Part shown: one piece after another, positions 22,038 through 30,823 of the stretch
How the letters are laid out: each line of letters begins with the position of its first letter
How positions within the stretch are numbered: the first letter of the stretch is position 1
Source: Clostridiales bacterium
Lineage (GTDB): Bacteria > Bacillota > Desulfotomaculia > Desulfotomaculales > VENG01
Direction of reading: 5' to 3'
Assembly (NCBI GenBank): GCA_016278505.1
Contig: JADQBQ010000005.1
Location: 1-36,770 of the forward strand
Length of the DNA stretch: 36,770 nt
Made by a program: the position numbers and the translations under genes
The notes under the pieces: model-generated
Databases searched by the model: none
The model's input: only the letters and a program-made list of their open reading frames with translations
Told to the model about the DNA's origin: nothing

Positions 22038-22976
22038 ATGAAGCAGTTAAAACCTTTTCACCCGAACCCAAAGGGGGACAAATTCTTGCATAAATGGGCC
22101 TACCTGCTTATAGCTGCGGGAGCAGCCATGTGGGGCATAATTGGCATTTTTGTTCAAGCACTTTATTCTTTCGGCTTTTCGCCCGGGCAAGTTGTGGCTA
22201 TCCGGGCCATTAGCGCCGCAAGTATTTTGCTTATCTACACAGCCACGGTAAACCGTCATTCGCTAAAAATTAGCCCCCTGGACTTAAAATATTTTATTGG
22301 GACGGGAATCTTTAGCATCGTTTTTTTTAATTGGTGTTATTTTACAGTCATAAAAGAAGCTTCTCTCTCGGTGGCAGCTATTCTTCTTTATACCGCGCCG
22401 GCCTTTGTAACAGTTATATCTCGTTTTGTATTTAAAGAATGGCTAACCTCCAGAAAAATTGCAGCTTTGATTGCTACCATTTTGGGTTGTGCACTGGTGG
22501 TGGGCTTTTTACCATCTATGCAGGTATCCGTTTCCACTCTGGGGATAATTGTGGGGCTCGGGTCAGGACTGGGCTATGCACTATACAGCATCTTCGGTAA
22601 ACTAGCCAGCTCCAAGTATTCATCCTTAACCATTACCACATATACTTTTATCATTGCCGGCACTTTTATGCTTCCGGTAAGCAGGATCTGGGAGGCCAAA
22701 AATTTATTTGCCCAAACCGAAGTATGGATTTATGCTCTGGGCCTTGGTTTGATTCCTACCGTTTTAGCCTACACGTTATATACCCTGGGACTTAGCCAGA
22801 TTGAATCCAGCCGGGCCTCCATTACGGCTACTATAGAGCCCATAGTTGCCGCAATGGTTGGGACCGCTTTATTTGGAGACATTCTCACTGGGTGGCAAGT
22901 ACTGGGAATTATATTGGTTTTATCTGCTGTATTTTTGGTGCAGGAAACCTCCCGGACCAGGTCCCCTAATCATTAA
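22038..22976 (+). CDS. EamA/DMT family transporter
   Basis: This is a 312-residue membrane protein with about ten predicted helices arranged as two EamA halves. The first half starts AYLLIAAGAAMWGIIGIFVQAL; the second contains GSGLGYALYSIFGK and ends LGLSQIESSRASITATIEPIVAAMVGTALFGD, the typical C-terminal EamA signature. Members of the drug/metabolite transporter superfamily export metabolites or amino acids. It sits directly after the crotonase gene, so its cargo may be linked to that reaction (inference). Its last 11 bases overlap the end of the convergent Zn-ribbon gene on the opposite strand. Confidence 0.88.
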   Translation: MKQLKPFHPNPKGDKFLHKWAYLLIAAGAAMWGIIGIFVQALYSFGFSPGQVVAIRAISAASILLIYTATVNRHSLKISPLDLKYFIGTGIFSIVFFNWCYFTVIKEASLSVAAILLYTAPAFVTVISRFVFKEWLTSRKIAALIATILGCALVVGFLPSMQVSVSTLGIIVGLGSGLGYALYSIFGKLASSKYSSLTITTYTFIIAGTFMLPVSRIWEAKNLFAQTEVWIYALGLGLIPTVLAYTLYTLGLSQIESSRASITATIEPIVAAMVGTALFGDILTGWQVLGIILVLSAVFLVQETSRTRSPNH

Positions 22977-23184
22977 TGTAATAGCGACTGCTGCAGCCGG
23001 GACATTCCATAAATTCACCTTTTGCATCCTTCTTCACACAACCTTCACCAATACACTCAACTTCTTGCCCCTGCTCGTTTTTACACGTTCCGTTCATTTC
23101 CGGGGTGTAAACCCACTCACCACATTCACGGCAATATAAATTCTCCTTTAGCACTGCTTTAAGCTGTACCGTAAATTCAGCCAT
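22966..23184 (-). CDS. Small zinc-ribbon protein
   Basis: This is a ~72-residue protein starting at the ATG at 23184 (MAEFTVQLKAVLKENLYCREC), which follows an AGGGGGC site; a frame extension to 23229 is unlikely. Four cysteine clusters are visible: CREC, a lone Cys, CIGEGC and CPGCSSRYY. The first and last pairs look like zinc knuckles. Family not recognised. It lies 45 bases after the nitroreductase gene and so is probably cotranscribed with it; it may be a redox- or metal-related accessory protein. Confidence 0.7.
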   Translation of the reverse strand: MAEFTVQLKAVLKENLYCRECGEWVYTPEMNGTCKNEQGQEVECIGEGCVKKDAKGEFMECPGCSSRYYIND

Positions 23185-23229
23185 TCTTAAGCCCCCTTTT
23201 ACGCCAAATACAAGCCCTGATTCCGTCAC

Positions 23230-23802
23230 TTATATGTCTAAAATTACCTCGTCCAGGGGGCGTTTAGGGACGTGATGTACCCCTTTTTCATCCCGCCAAT
23301 ACTTGATATCACCTTTTGCCGTTTCAATGGTCACAGGCTCTTTGGGCTTACCCAGTGCAATTACCACTTTTATTTCCAACCCTTCGGGAATATTCAGACT
23401 GTTTTTCAGCTTCTCCCTATTTACAAAAGCTAAAATACAGCCTCCAAGCCCCATATCCGAAGCCCCCAGGAGAATGCTTTGACAGGCTATACCTACATCT
23501 ATCTCACTGTAATTATTGCTTATTTGCTTATCGTTAAGCACAACAATGTAGGCGGAAGGTCTCTCACCCTCAACGGGACCGTTCCAATCCTTCAAATACG
23601 CCGCCCAGGCCAAAGTATCGAAGATAAGGTTATTTTTTTCCGGTTCATAAGATATAACATATTTAAGAGGCTGTTTATTACCTGCTGATGCAGATAGCCG
23701 CCCCAGGTTAACCAAGTCCTTTAGTGTATCTTTTTCTATTTTAGTATCCTGGTAAAAACGGCGGTAGCTCCTATTTCTCGAAACCAGTTCCAGCATTTGC
23801 AC
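23230..23802 (-). CDS. Nitroreductase family FMN oxidoreductase
   Basis: This is a 190-residue protein of the short nitroreductase type, which uses FMN and NAD(P)H and works as a dimer. The N-terminal FMN-contact motif is RNRSYRRFYQD, followed by GRLSASAGNKQPLKYVI. The middle reads DVGIACQSILLGASDMGLGGCILAFVNRE, typical for the family, and IKVVIALGKPKEP closes the core. The start may be the GTG at 23802 or the ATG at 23796; an AAGGAG site supports both. The natural substrate cannot be told. It lies between the FAH-type hydrolase gene and the zinc-ribbon gene on the same strand. Confidence 0.88.
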   Translation of the reverse strand: MQMLELVSRNRSYRRFYQDTKIEKDTLKDLVNLGRLSASAGNKQPLKYVISYEPEKNNLIFDTLAWAAYLKDWNGPVEGERPSAYIVVLNDKQISNNYSEIDVGIACQSILLGASDMGLGGCILAFVNREKLKNSLNIPEGLEIKVVIALGKPKEPVTIETAKGDIKYWRDEKGVHHVPKRPLDEVILDI

Positions 23803-23845
23803 ACACTCCTTTTAATTCAAAATAATTCTATTGCAGTATAAACAA

Positions 23846-24727
23846 TTACGGGTTAACTTTCAAATCACGGACAGGGTTAACCAGCTTTTCAAAACCGTCA
23901 ATAACACATTCAACCACGTCCCCGTCCTTAATCACCGCTGCGCCCGGAGTGCCGGTGGAAATAATATCCCCCGGCAGCATAGTCATCACTTTAGAGTGAA
24001 AGGAAACCAAAAAGTGCGGCGGGAAAGTCATATTAGATACCGTATTCTCCCTGTGCACCCGGCCATTTAGAACAGTGGCTACTTTCAGCTCCAGAATATC
24101 TTCCACCTCGTCGGGAGTAACCAGAACAGGGCCAAAGCTAAAGAAAGTATCAAAGCTTTTGGAACGGGTAAGATACCTGGGGTTTTTTTGCAGGATATCT
24201 TCAGCTGTCATGTCAATTACGGTGGTGTAGCCGGCTATATAGTCCGTTACATTTTCTTCTTCTACATCTTTACACCTTTTTCCTATAATAACAGCTAACT
24301 CTCCTTCCGCTGTTGTCCTCTGAGACTGAGGCGGAATTTCTATGGTATCGTAGGGCCCAATGATACTGGTATCGGGCTTCATGAAACTGGCCGGCTCGGT
24401 GTTGGGCGCCTTTTCCGACAGGTCAGCGGCATGTTCCACATAATTTAAGCCGATGCCCCAAATTTTGTGCGGGTACCTGTACAAAGGAGCGAAACGGGCC
24501 TGTTCTTTAGGGATAACACCTTCATTCATGGAAGATAGCATTTCCTTACCCTGCTTATTATACCAACTATTTAATGCTTCAAACTTACCTAAATTAATTA
24601 ATTCAAAAAGGACGGTGGGAAAATCCTGTTTTAATTTCTCGTTTACTGCTTGTAGAGGGTATAACTTTTCTGCCATCAGAATCGCTGCTTGCTCATTGCC
24701 GTTTACATTAATGGTTGCCAAACGCAT
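23846..24727 (-). CDS. Fumarylacetoacetate hydrolase (FAH) family protein
   Basis: This is a ~293-residue metal-dependent C-C hydrolase or decarboxylase of the FAH family, which acts on 2,4-dioxo acids and similar ring-cleavage products. The conserved core is visible: KIWGIGLNYVEHA (about 89-101), FMKPDTSIIGPYDTIEIPP, the metal ligands in TTAEGELAVIIGKRC, and the C-terminal GDIISTGTPGAA. The ATG at 24727 (MRLATINVNG) has GGGGAGGAG upstream and is preferred over the longer frame from 24757. The N-terminal ~75 residues form the usual small FAH N-domain. No aromatic degradation genes are nearby, so the substrate is open. Confidence 0.88.
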   Translation of the reverse strand: MRLATINVNGNEQAAILMAEKLYPLQAVNEKLKQDFPTVLFELINLGKFEALNSWYNKQGKEMLSSMNEGVIPKEQARFAPLYRYPHKIWGIGLNYVEHAADLSEKAPNTEPASFMKPDTSIIGPYDTIEIPPQSQRTTAEGELAVIIGKRCKDVEEENVTDYIAGYTTVIDMTAEDILQKNPRYLTRSKSFDTFFSFGPVLVTPDEVEDILELKVATVLNGRVHRENTVSNMTFPPHFLVSFHSKVMTMLPGDIISTGTPGAAVIKDGDVVECVIDGFEKLVNPVRDLKVNP

Positions 24728-24859
24728 ATATATCTCCTCCCCGTATAAGGATCTCATCTAAATATAGGACACAAGATTATCATTGTCAAAAATTTTCTTC
24801 TAAAATAATCCAACATAATAAAAATACTGGCGAGCAGAATACAAAAGAGGTGATAAAAA

Positions 24860-25105
24860 TTGAAAGAAGATCAAAAAAACAAAGACAAGACATTCGGAGT
24901 TATGGGTGATTATATGACAGCGGGAATAGATTATTTGGACGGCAGCGCAAAGCACTTTAATGAAACCAGACCTCCACAAGTTATACCGGCGCGGGATAAT
25001 CCCCCGGCACCGTGGGACGACCAAGAAGAACAGGGTATGAGTTTGGGTGAGATGCTTAAGGAACAATTGGGAGATATGGGAGAAGAAAAGGGAAATAAAA
25101 AGTAA
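24860..25105 (+). CDS. Small acidic hypothetical protein
   Basis: This is an 81-residue hydrophilic protein (MKEDQKNKDKTFGVMGDYMTAGIDYLDGS...), with PPAPWDD in the middle and a charged C-terminal helix (LGEMLKEQLGDMGEEKG). It starts with TTG; a GAGGTG site lies 8 bases upstream, which supports real translation. A strong hairpin follows it. No family recognised. No signal peptide or membrane segment. Confidence 0.6.
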   Translation: MKEDQKNKDKTFGVMGDYMTAGIDYLDGSAKHFNETRPPQVIPARDNPPAPWDDQEEQGMSLGEMLKEQLGDMGEEKGNKK

Positions 25106-25140
25106 ATCAAAGGTATACAATCCTAAAGTGTAAGAAAATC

Positions 25141-25170
25141 TCAAAGGCCCTGCTTCTGCAGGGCCTTTGA
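25141..25170. terminator. Bidirectional hairpin between convergent small genes
   Basis: A perfect 13-bp stem (TCAAAGGCCCTGC / GCAGGGCCTTTGA) with a TTCT loop lies between a plus-strand gene ending at 25105 and a minus-strand gene ending at 25192. T-runs are weak on both sides, but the stem is strong. Confidence 0.75.
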
Positions 25171-25191
25171 CACGGTGTTTAAAAATTAGTC

Positions 25192-25386
25192 CTAATGGGC
25201 ATCACGAAGACGGGCCTGACACGCCTCCAGCTCTTCAGCAGTATTACATACGTAAATAGTTTCTGAAGCGTCTGCTGCCACGTGTTTTTCCGGGTGGCTG
25301 TTTTGTACCGACGCCAACGCATCATCTAGGCTGTTAGCATTGATTTCATCACACTGGTCTACAGGCCCCTTTACAGAATAGAGCAA
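25192..25386 (-). CDS. Small hypothetical protein
   Basis: This is a protein of about 64 residues (from LLYSVKGPVDQCDEINANSLDDALASV to ACQARLRDAH). The GGAGGTG site fits a TTG at 25386 (9 bases away) better than the TTG at 25392, which is only three bases from it. It has two cysteines and no membrane segment. Family not recognised. The ribosome binding site and the terminator-like hairpin on its 3' side support it as a real gene. The 168 bases upstream to the GH13 gene hold nothing else I can identify. Confidence 0.6.
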   Translation of the reverse strand: MLYSVKGPVDQCDEINANSLDDALASVQNSHPEKHVAADASETIYVCNTAEELEACQARLRDAH

Positions 25387-25554
25387 ATGCAATCACCTCC
25401 GTATATTAGCTTTTCCAAGCCTGCCTGTTTAATTCCGGCCAAAACAAGATTTTGAAAACATTTTCCGGGACAAGGGGAGAAATACCGGAAGGCATGTGCA
25501 TAAAAACAACAGTTCAACAAAAAATAGGTAAAAACTGCTTAGGGGTGTATTCTT

Positions 25555-27807
25555 TTGCGCCATCAAATAAGAATTCATTACGATAACAGCAATGGCTTTA
25601 CTACTCCGGTAATGTGGGTATGGGTAAGCGACGGGGCAACTCTGGAAAAAGAAATAGAAAACTGTGGAACTGACAATTTCGGTGTGTACTTCGATTTATA
25701 CTATAACCGCAGCAGCTTCAATTTCATATTCAAGGACGGCAAGGGAGAAAATGTACGGTGGGAGGACAATAGCTTAAATAGGTCGTTTCACAAACATTCA
25801 GGGAATGAAATTTGGTCCATGGGGGACAGGCATAATATTTATAATGTCCGGCCGGCCGCCCACCAGGGTGATGCTAAGGAGTACTACCGTAGTATTAGCC
25901 ACCTGATCCCCAACCGTGATTTTTACTTACCAACCACGGATGTTTCCGGTATGGGGACACCTTCCATGCTGGGGGCCAATATACTGGCAGACGGGTCCAT
26001 TCTTTTCGGTTTTTTTCACCCCCGGGCAGCAAGAGTCTATTTAACAGGAACCTTTAACCAGTGGCAATGTCCTGGACACCCAAATCCCCAGGAGGACCTG
26101 TTCATTGAGATGGGACTCTACAAGGGCATTTACTACAAGCCCAACCTCTGGCTGGCAAGAATTGAACGGCCAGACCCGGGCAAGCCTGTGGAATATAAAT
26201 TTTACGTACAAGGCGGGACAACCGAGGATGAGCGTTTTGTAGTAGACCCCTATACCAGGCTGTACGGAGACGATTATAAGTTCCGGAACGCTGTTGTGGT
26301 TGATCCGACAAAATTTATGTGGAGCGATAGGGACTGGAAAACTCCCCCTCTTAAGGATTTAATTTTATACGAGCTTAATGTTTATGGTTTCACAGACAAT
26401 GACCCCCAAATACCGGAAGAAATTCAGGGTACGTTCCAAGGAGTAACCCACCGTATAAAAACCGGTTATTTTAAAGAACTAGGGGTCACTGCTCTGGCCT
26501 TGATGCCTACATCGGAGGTGCCGTCAACCGGTGGTTTAGGGTATGAGCCATGCACTTTTATGGCTGTGGAAAAAGACTTCGGCACTCCTGATGAGTTCCG
26601 GGAAATGATCAACGAAGCGCATAGGCACGGGCTGGCAGTGCTTATCGACCAGGTTTTCAACCATACGTCCAATGACTTTAATCCGCTGTGGAACTTAATT
26701 GATGACGGCTCGGGCGAAGGAGGATTCTATTTTAACGGCACAACCATGTGGGGCAACAAAGTAGCCACCGGAAAAGATGAAGTGGACAATATGCTCATAG
26801 ACTCGTGTAAATTATTTATCAAGGAATACCATGTGGATGGATTTCGATTTGACGCCACCCACAGCTTTTTCTTAAACCATAAAATTTTGCATCGCTTAGC
26901 TCATGAAATCAAAGACTTGGGCTTTAAGTCTGATGCTATTTTAATTGCCGAAAACCTACCCAACGAAGAAGATTTAAATCTAGATGGATATAATGGGTAT
27001 GCCCAGTGGTCCGATATTTTCCATGACAAAATTAAAGCGCTTCTTCGGGAAGGAGAATTTGAGGGTGTCCCCAATACCGTGGATGATTTAGGAACTGCCT
27101 TCTATTTCAGTAAGGACAGTTACGCTGCCCACACCAATAACGTTATTAATTATTGTGAGAGCCACGATGAAAACAGTGTACAGTTTGAAGTGGCTACCGG
27201 CAGCAAACACCTGCAAGACCCCGGGATCAAAGCCAGGAAGGCCAGGCTGGGTTTAATGGCCACCATGGTTGCACTAGGGCAGCCCATGATTTATATGGGA
27301 CAGGAATTCGGTGTTGAAAGGGAAAGAAACAGGATAAGAGTTCCCTGGTCGAAATATTCCCCGGAAACCAACCGTTTCTACAATTGGACCAGGGCTCTTA
27401 TAAACCTGAGGAAACGGTTTGATACACTTAGACTTAGTGGCTACAACCCTATTGAAGAAGGGAATTTTAATTGGGTAGCGGGACCGTGGCTGGAGGAAAA
27501 CAAGGGCAAAAATAAGAGGGTGATTGGCTGGAAAGCAAATAATAGTAACAAGCCAGGAAATGAAATGCTGGTCATGCTTAACTTCGAAGATCATGATGTG
27601 CCTTTAAATGTAGATTTTGGTGAGGGTCGTTGGATTAAGCTGGCCGACATAGATAACGTTAACGACCTATCCGCGGGGACCCACGAAAACCTGCCGGATT
27701 TGGACAATATTATAGTAAAAAACAGAGCGCAGCAAGATTTTGTGCTGCCACCTTACAGTGGCTTCATTTACAAGTACGAACCAGAACCAGCGGTCATTCC
27801 CCATTAA
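25555..27807 (+). CDS. GH13 alpha-amylase family glycoside hydrolase/branching-type enzyme
   Basis: This is a 750-residue cytoplasmic enzyme (no signal peptide). Residues 1-100 form a carbohydrate-binding-like domain (IRIHYDNSNGFTTPVMWVWV). A CBM48-like domain follows (FGFFHPRAARVYLTGTFNQW, about 141-160). The GH13 barrel runs from ~270. The catalytic triad is visible: nucleophile Asp433 in DGFRFDATH, acid/base Glu466 in LIAENLP, and Asp538 in CESHDEN. The domain order and the YELNVYGFT / GYEPCTFMAVEKDFGTPDEF patterns are like branching enzyme, isoamylase or maltooligosyltrehalose trehalohydrolase; I cannot decide between them. The start is TTG with GGGGTG upstream. No glycogen or trehalose genes flank it. 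It appears monocistronic. Confidence 0.85.
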   Translation: MRHQIRIHYDNSNGFTTPVMWVWVSDGATLEKEIENCGTDNFGVYFDLYYNRSSFNFIFKDGKGENVRWEDNSLNRSFHKHSGNEIWSMGDRHNIYNVRPAAHQGDAKEYYRSISHLIPNRDFYLPTTDVSGMGTPSMLGANILADGSILFGFFHPRAARVYLTGTFNQWQCPGHPNPQEDLFIEMGLYKGIYYKPNLWLARIERPDPGKPVEYKFYVQGGTTEDERFVVDPYTRLYGDDYKFRNAVVVDPTKFMWSDRDWKTPPLKDLILYELNVYGFTDNDPQIPEEIQGTFQGVTHRIKTGYFKELGVTALALMPTSEVPSTGGLGYEPCTFMAVEKDFGTPDEFREMINEAHRHGLAVLIDQVFNHTSNDFNPLWNLIDDGSGEGGFYFNGTTMWGNKVATGKDEVDNMLIDSCKLFIKEYHVDGFRFDATHSFFLNHKILHRLAHEIKDLGFKSDAILIAENLPNEEDLNLDGYNGYAQWSDIFHDKIKALLREGEFEGVPNTVDDLGTAFYFSKDSYAAHTNNVINYCESHDENSVQFEVATGSKHLQDPGIKARKARLGLMATMVALGQPMIYMGQEFGVERERNRIRVPWSKYSPETNRFYNWTRALINLRKRFDTLRLSGYNPIEEGNFNWVAGPWLEENKGKNKRVIGWKANNSNKPGNEMLVMLNFEDHDVPLNVDFGEGRWIKLADIDNVNDLSAGTHENLPDLDNIIVKNRAQQDFVLPPYSGFIYKYEPEPAVIPH

Positions 27808-27845
27808 AGTGAACTCGTCCAGCTAAAGCTGACATGGGACTTCAG

Positions 27846-27876
27846 AAGGAAAAGGCAAATACATTAGACAGGATTA
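27846..27876. repeat. Second copy of the AAGGAAAAGGCAAA...TAGACAGGATTA element
   Basis: Shares 14 leading and 12 trailing bases with 14925-14954, with 4-5 variable bases between. It lies after the GH13 stop. It appears to be the edge of the same GGATT repeat family, here without the further GGATT units. Confidence 0.55.
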
Positions 27877-27923
27877 ACCATATACACAAACTAGAATTAA
27901 CATTTATTTTCGTAAAAAGAAAA

Positions 27924-27942
27924 TCCCACTGTCGAAGTGGGA
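27924..27942 (-). terminator. Intrinsic terminator of the chemoreceptor operon
   Basis: A 7-bp stem (TCCCACT / AGTGGGA, 5-base loop) is followed on the minus strand by TTTTCTTTTT. It lies 46 bases past the end of the second chemoreceptor gene. Confidence 0.8.
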
Positions 27943-27987
27943 ATCTAAGAATCCGTAATTCTCATTACTTAAAACAGAATTGGAGTC

Positions 27988-29112
27988 TTACTTTACGCCA
28001 AAAACGGCAATGGCATGTCTAATTTTCTCGGAAAGAACAGGTAATTCCTGGACTACTGCCGTTGTCTCCTCAGTGGAAGCTGCTGCCTCTTCACTAACTG
28101 CGGCTATAGCTTGGGCACCCTCAACCAAGTTCTCACTTGTAACCACCTGATTACGGGCAGAATCGGTTACATCCTTGATAGTTACCACAGTTTCAGCAAC
28201 CTGTTCCTGAATTGCTTTGAAGGAATCACCGGCTTCGCCGGTGGTTTCAATGCCGCTTTGGACAACCTCAACAGCATCGTTAATTCCATCCTGTATATTA
28301 TTAATTAAAAGGCTTATTTCCTTAGTGGCATTGCTGGATCTTTCCGCCAGCCCCCGCACTTCTTCAGCCACTACCGCAAAGCCCCGCCCGTATTCTCCTG
28401 CCCGGGCCGCCTCAATGGCTGCATTTAAGGCCAAAAGATTAGTTTGCGCAGCAATATCCTCAATTACAAGTATTATTTGCCCGATTTCGTTTGATTTATC
28501 ACCTAATTCATTAATCCTTTGGTGAATTACATTCATTCCTTCAACAACTTTTTCCAGTATTTCTCCGCCTAATTGTGCCGCCTGTTCAGTATTGGCAGCT
28601 ACTTCCGCGGCATCCTCGGCCTCTTTGGCTGCATGCCTGGCAGCTGTTGCAAATTCTTCCACCGAGCTTAACAATTTCTGAATCTGGTTAGCCTGTTCCT
28701 GGGCACCTTCGCTAATTTTCTCGGTACCGGCTAAGATGGTATCACCCGAACGATCCAGAATTTCAATATTATCTCTGGAACGGGTAAAATAAGCCAGCAT
28801 ACCTTTACAGATTCTTTCTAAATTCAGCCCCAGTTTATTAAATTCACCCGTAGTCTTAAAATCGTTGGATGATAATGTTAAATCACCGGCTACAATTTTA
28901 TCAGAATAATTGATAAGACCTTGAATGGACCTGGATAAGAAACCCAATGCAAAATAAGATAACAAAGTGGCCACCAAAAGACCAATTGCAGCTCCTGCCA
29001 TCATAGGGTATATTACTTCTCCAATCAGATAATAGGCCAGCAGCAAGCCCAACCCGGTAGCCAGACCAGCCCCAATTCCCAGAGCGGTTAACCTTATTTT
29101 CAATGAAATCAT
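27988..29112 (-). CDS. Methyl-accepting chemotaxis protein without sensor domain (I)
   Basis: This is a 374-residue chemoreceptor. Two N-terminal membrane helices (ALGIGAGLATGLGLLLAYYL and MMAGAAIGLLVATLLSYFALG) are separated by only a few residues, so there is no periplasmic ligand domain. A HAMP-like linker follows. The signalling tip reads [43 protein letters not shown] (about residues 215-257), the near-invariant hairpin that contacts CheA/CheW. It must sense the membrane, energy state or a partner protein rather than an external ligand. It lies 11 bases after the paralogue and is probably cotranscribed with it. Confidence 0.92.
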   Translation of the reverse strand: MISLKIRLTALGIGAGLATGLGLLLAYYLIGEVIYPMMAGAAIGLLVATLLSYFALGFLSRSIQGLINYSDKIVAGDLTLSSNDFKTTGEFNKLGLNLERICKGMLAYFTRSRDNIEILDRSGDTILAGTEKISEGAQEQANQIQKLLSSVEEFATAARHAAKEAEDAAEVAANTEQAAQLGGEILEKVVEGMNVIHQRINELGDKSNEIGQIILVIEDIAAQTNLLALNAAIEAARAGEYGRGFAVVAEEVRGLAERSSNATKEISLLINNIQDGINDAVEVVQSGIETTGEAGDSFKAIQEQVAETVVTIKDVTDSARNQVVTSENLVEGAQAIAAVSEEAAASTEETTAVVQELPVLSEKIRHAIAVFGVK

Positions 29113-29123
29113 TCTGTTGCCCC

Positions 29124-30293
29124 CTAATCTGCGCCTGCTTGAAACGACTTTTTAACCAATTCAGCATCGTTTTTTAACTTATCGGCAATAACTGCCAGTT
29201 CCTGTGAAGAACTTGCGCTCTCCTCTGTACTTGCCACAGCCTCCTGGGTAACAGCAGCAATGGACTCTGCAATTTGCACTTTTTCTTTACTGGATGCCAC
29301 CTCTTGCCTGAATTTTTCCGAGTTTCTACCCATTACATCAAGGGTCTCTTGAATTAAATCAATGATTACTTTAAATTGGTCTCCAGCTTCATCCTTGAAC
29401 GAGATTCCCTGTTCAACAGCCTTTTGTGCAGCTGAAATACCTTCTTCAATTACAGATACCAGCTCAGCAATTCTTTTGGTATCATTACCCGCTGTTTCTG
29501 CCAGTGCTTCTACTTCATTAGCAACAACTGCAAATCCCTTTCCGTGCTCTCCTGCCCTTGCCGCCTCAATATCGGCATTTAGAGCTAAGAGCTTTGTCTG
29601 TCCTGCAATGCCATCAATTACTTCCACAAATTGTTTAATTTTTAGGGAAAGTTGCTTTAACTCGTTAATTTTTTGTTCGATTGCTTCCATATCACCGGCT
29701 ACTTTTTCAATAACATCCGCACCAAGAGAAGCATTATCCATAGAGCTACGGGCCAACTTAGCTGAGCTTTCCGCTTTATCAGCAGAATTATTGGCCCCGG
29801 CAGCTAACTCTTCCAATGATTCAAGTGCATTCTGAACTTGTTGTGCTTGATCCTGGCTGCCTGAACTAATTTGATCGGTATTGCTGGATATACTTTGAGA
29901 CACATCTGCTATCTGCTGGGCATTTTTTTGCAGACCCATAACATATTTTTCAACACCTTTATTCATTTTCATAACGTTGCCAAACAGCTTTATTAAATCC
30001 TTTTCTTTTCGCTTGTAATCAAATTGGTAATCGAATTCTCCCGCTGCCATTCCTACCGACCACTCCAGAAACTGAGCCAAGACCTTTTCAAAAGAAGAAC
30101 TAAAAGAATACATTAGTGCCGCCATAATTATTATTCCCACAGCCATACCAATGAAGAGACCGGTTAAAGATTGACTGGTCGCATACCCGGCAAAGGATAA
30201 AACAATCATAAAAAGTCCTGTCCCGAATATTAATGCAGTAAATTTTGCCCTTAGAGTCAGTATGTACCCCTCCCTTTTAAGTTGATTTATCAT
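29124..30293 (-). CDS. Methyl-accepting chemotaxis protein without sensor domain (II)
   Basis: This 389-residue paralogue of the downstream chemoreceptor has the same plan: two close membrane helices ([19 protein letters not shown] and [19 protein letters not shown]), no external domain, a coiled-coil adaptor and a signalling tip. The tip is noticeably altered, [43 protein letters not shown]: Lys replaces the Asn of QTNLLALNA and Asp the Ala of NAAIEAARAG. This may change CheA coupling. Start choice is uncertain: the ATG at 30293 has no ribosome binding site, while AGGGAGGGG falls inside the first codons, just before an ATA-CTG pair that aligns with the paralogue's start. A rare start codon there is possible. 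Confidence 0.9.
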   Translation of the reverse strand: MINQLKREGYILTLRAKFTALIFGTGLFMIVLSFAGYATSQSLTGLFIGMAVGIIIMAALMYSFSSSFEKVLAQFLEWSVGMAAGEFDYQFDYKRKEKDLIKLFGNVMKMNKGVEKYVMGLQKNAQQIADVSQSISSNTDQISSGSQDQAQQVQNALESLEELAAGANNSADKAESSAKLARSSMDNASLGADVIEKVAGDMEAIEQKINELKQLSLKIKQFVEVIDGIAGQTKLLALNADIEAARAGEHGKGFAVVANEVEALAETAGNDTKRIAELVSVIEEGISAAQKAVEQGISFKDEAGDQFKVIIDLIQETLDVMGRNSEKFRQEVASSKEKVQIAESIAAVTQEAVASTEESASSSQELAVIADKLKNDAELVKKSFQAGAD

Positions 30294-30335
30294 GCAACGT
30301 CACTATTTACTGTAAATATTCTGCAAAATTACTCC

Positions 30336-30353
30336 ATATTCCTCCAGGAATAT
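30336..30353. promoter_or_regulatory. Short palindrome upstream of chemoreceptor gene
   Basis: Perfect 7-bp arms ATATTCC / GGAATAT with a 4-base spacer, 43 bases before the chemoreceptor start. Could be an operator or a small RNA hairpin in the leader; nothing else supports either. Confidence 0.3.
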
Positions 30354-30442
30354 AGTTAAAAAGTGGTTAACTGTCATAATTTTAACTAATTAAAATTTCA
30401 ACCATGGATCGAATGTGACGATTATCGTCTGGTTAAAATAAT

Positions 30443-30463
30443 TAAGCCGGCGCCGCCGGCTTA
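30443..30463 (-). terminator. Intrinsic terminator
   Basis: A 9-bp stem (TAAGCCGGC / GCCGGCTTA) with a 3-base loop, followed on the minus strand by an AT-rich TTATTTTAA stretch. It closes the small coiled-coil gene that ends at 30473. Confidence 0.75.
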
Positions 30464-30472
30464 GTACTCTCC

Positions 30473-30646
30473 TCACCTAAATTTGCCCAACAACCGCCTA
30501 TGCAAGTTCTGCTTCCCGCTGAGCTGCCTTTTTAAACGTCGCACTTCTTGAAGGTCAACCACTTGTTCTATTTGCCGTTTAATACGGTTAATTTCCTCTT
30601 CTATGCGGGCAACAGCTTCCTGGCGTTGGTGTTCTGACAACGTCAT
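30473..30646 (-). CDS. Small coiled-coil hypothetical protein
   Basis: The product is ~57 residues (MTLSEHQRQEAVARIEEEINRIKRQIEQVVDL...), highly charged and almost wholly helical, with heptad-like spacing typical of a coiled coil and a basic C-terminus (KQNLHRRLLGKFR). An AGAGGTG site 9 bases before the ATG at 30646 favours that start over the GTG at 30658. No family recognised. It lies between glnS and the chemoreceptor pair, each separated by a terminator, so it is its own transcription unit. Confidence 0.7.
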   Translation of the reverse strand: MTLSEHQRQEAVARIEEEINRIKRQIEQVVDLQEVRRLKRQLSGKQNLHRRLLGKFR

Positions 30647-30778
30647 AAAGAATTTCACCTCTCAAATTAAATTCGAGCTGCATAATATTTTTTCCTGCCC
30701 AATAAGCTCTTACCCCCCACCCCATAAAAAAGCGTGCTAAATCAGTTCCCTTATACCTTGCTAAAGTAATAACAAAAA

Positions 30779-30800
30779 CCTCACCCTTAATTGAGTGAGG
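30779..30800 (-). terminator. Intrinsic terminator of glnS
   Basis: On the minus strand CCTCACTC and GGGTGAGG pair over 8 positions (one G-U) around a 6-base loop, followed by TTTTTGTT. It lies 24 bases past the glnS stop. Confidence 0.85.
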
Positions 30801-30823
30801 CTTTGGTTAACAAAGTGTTATCG

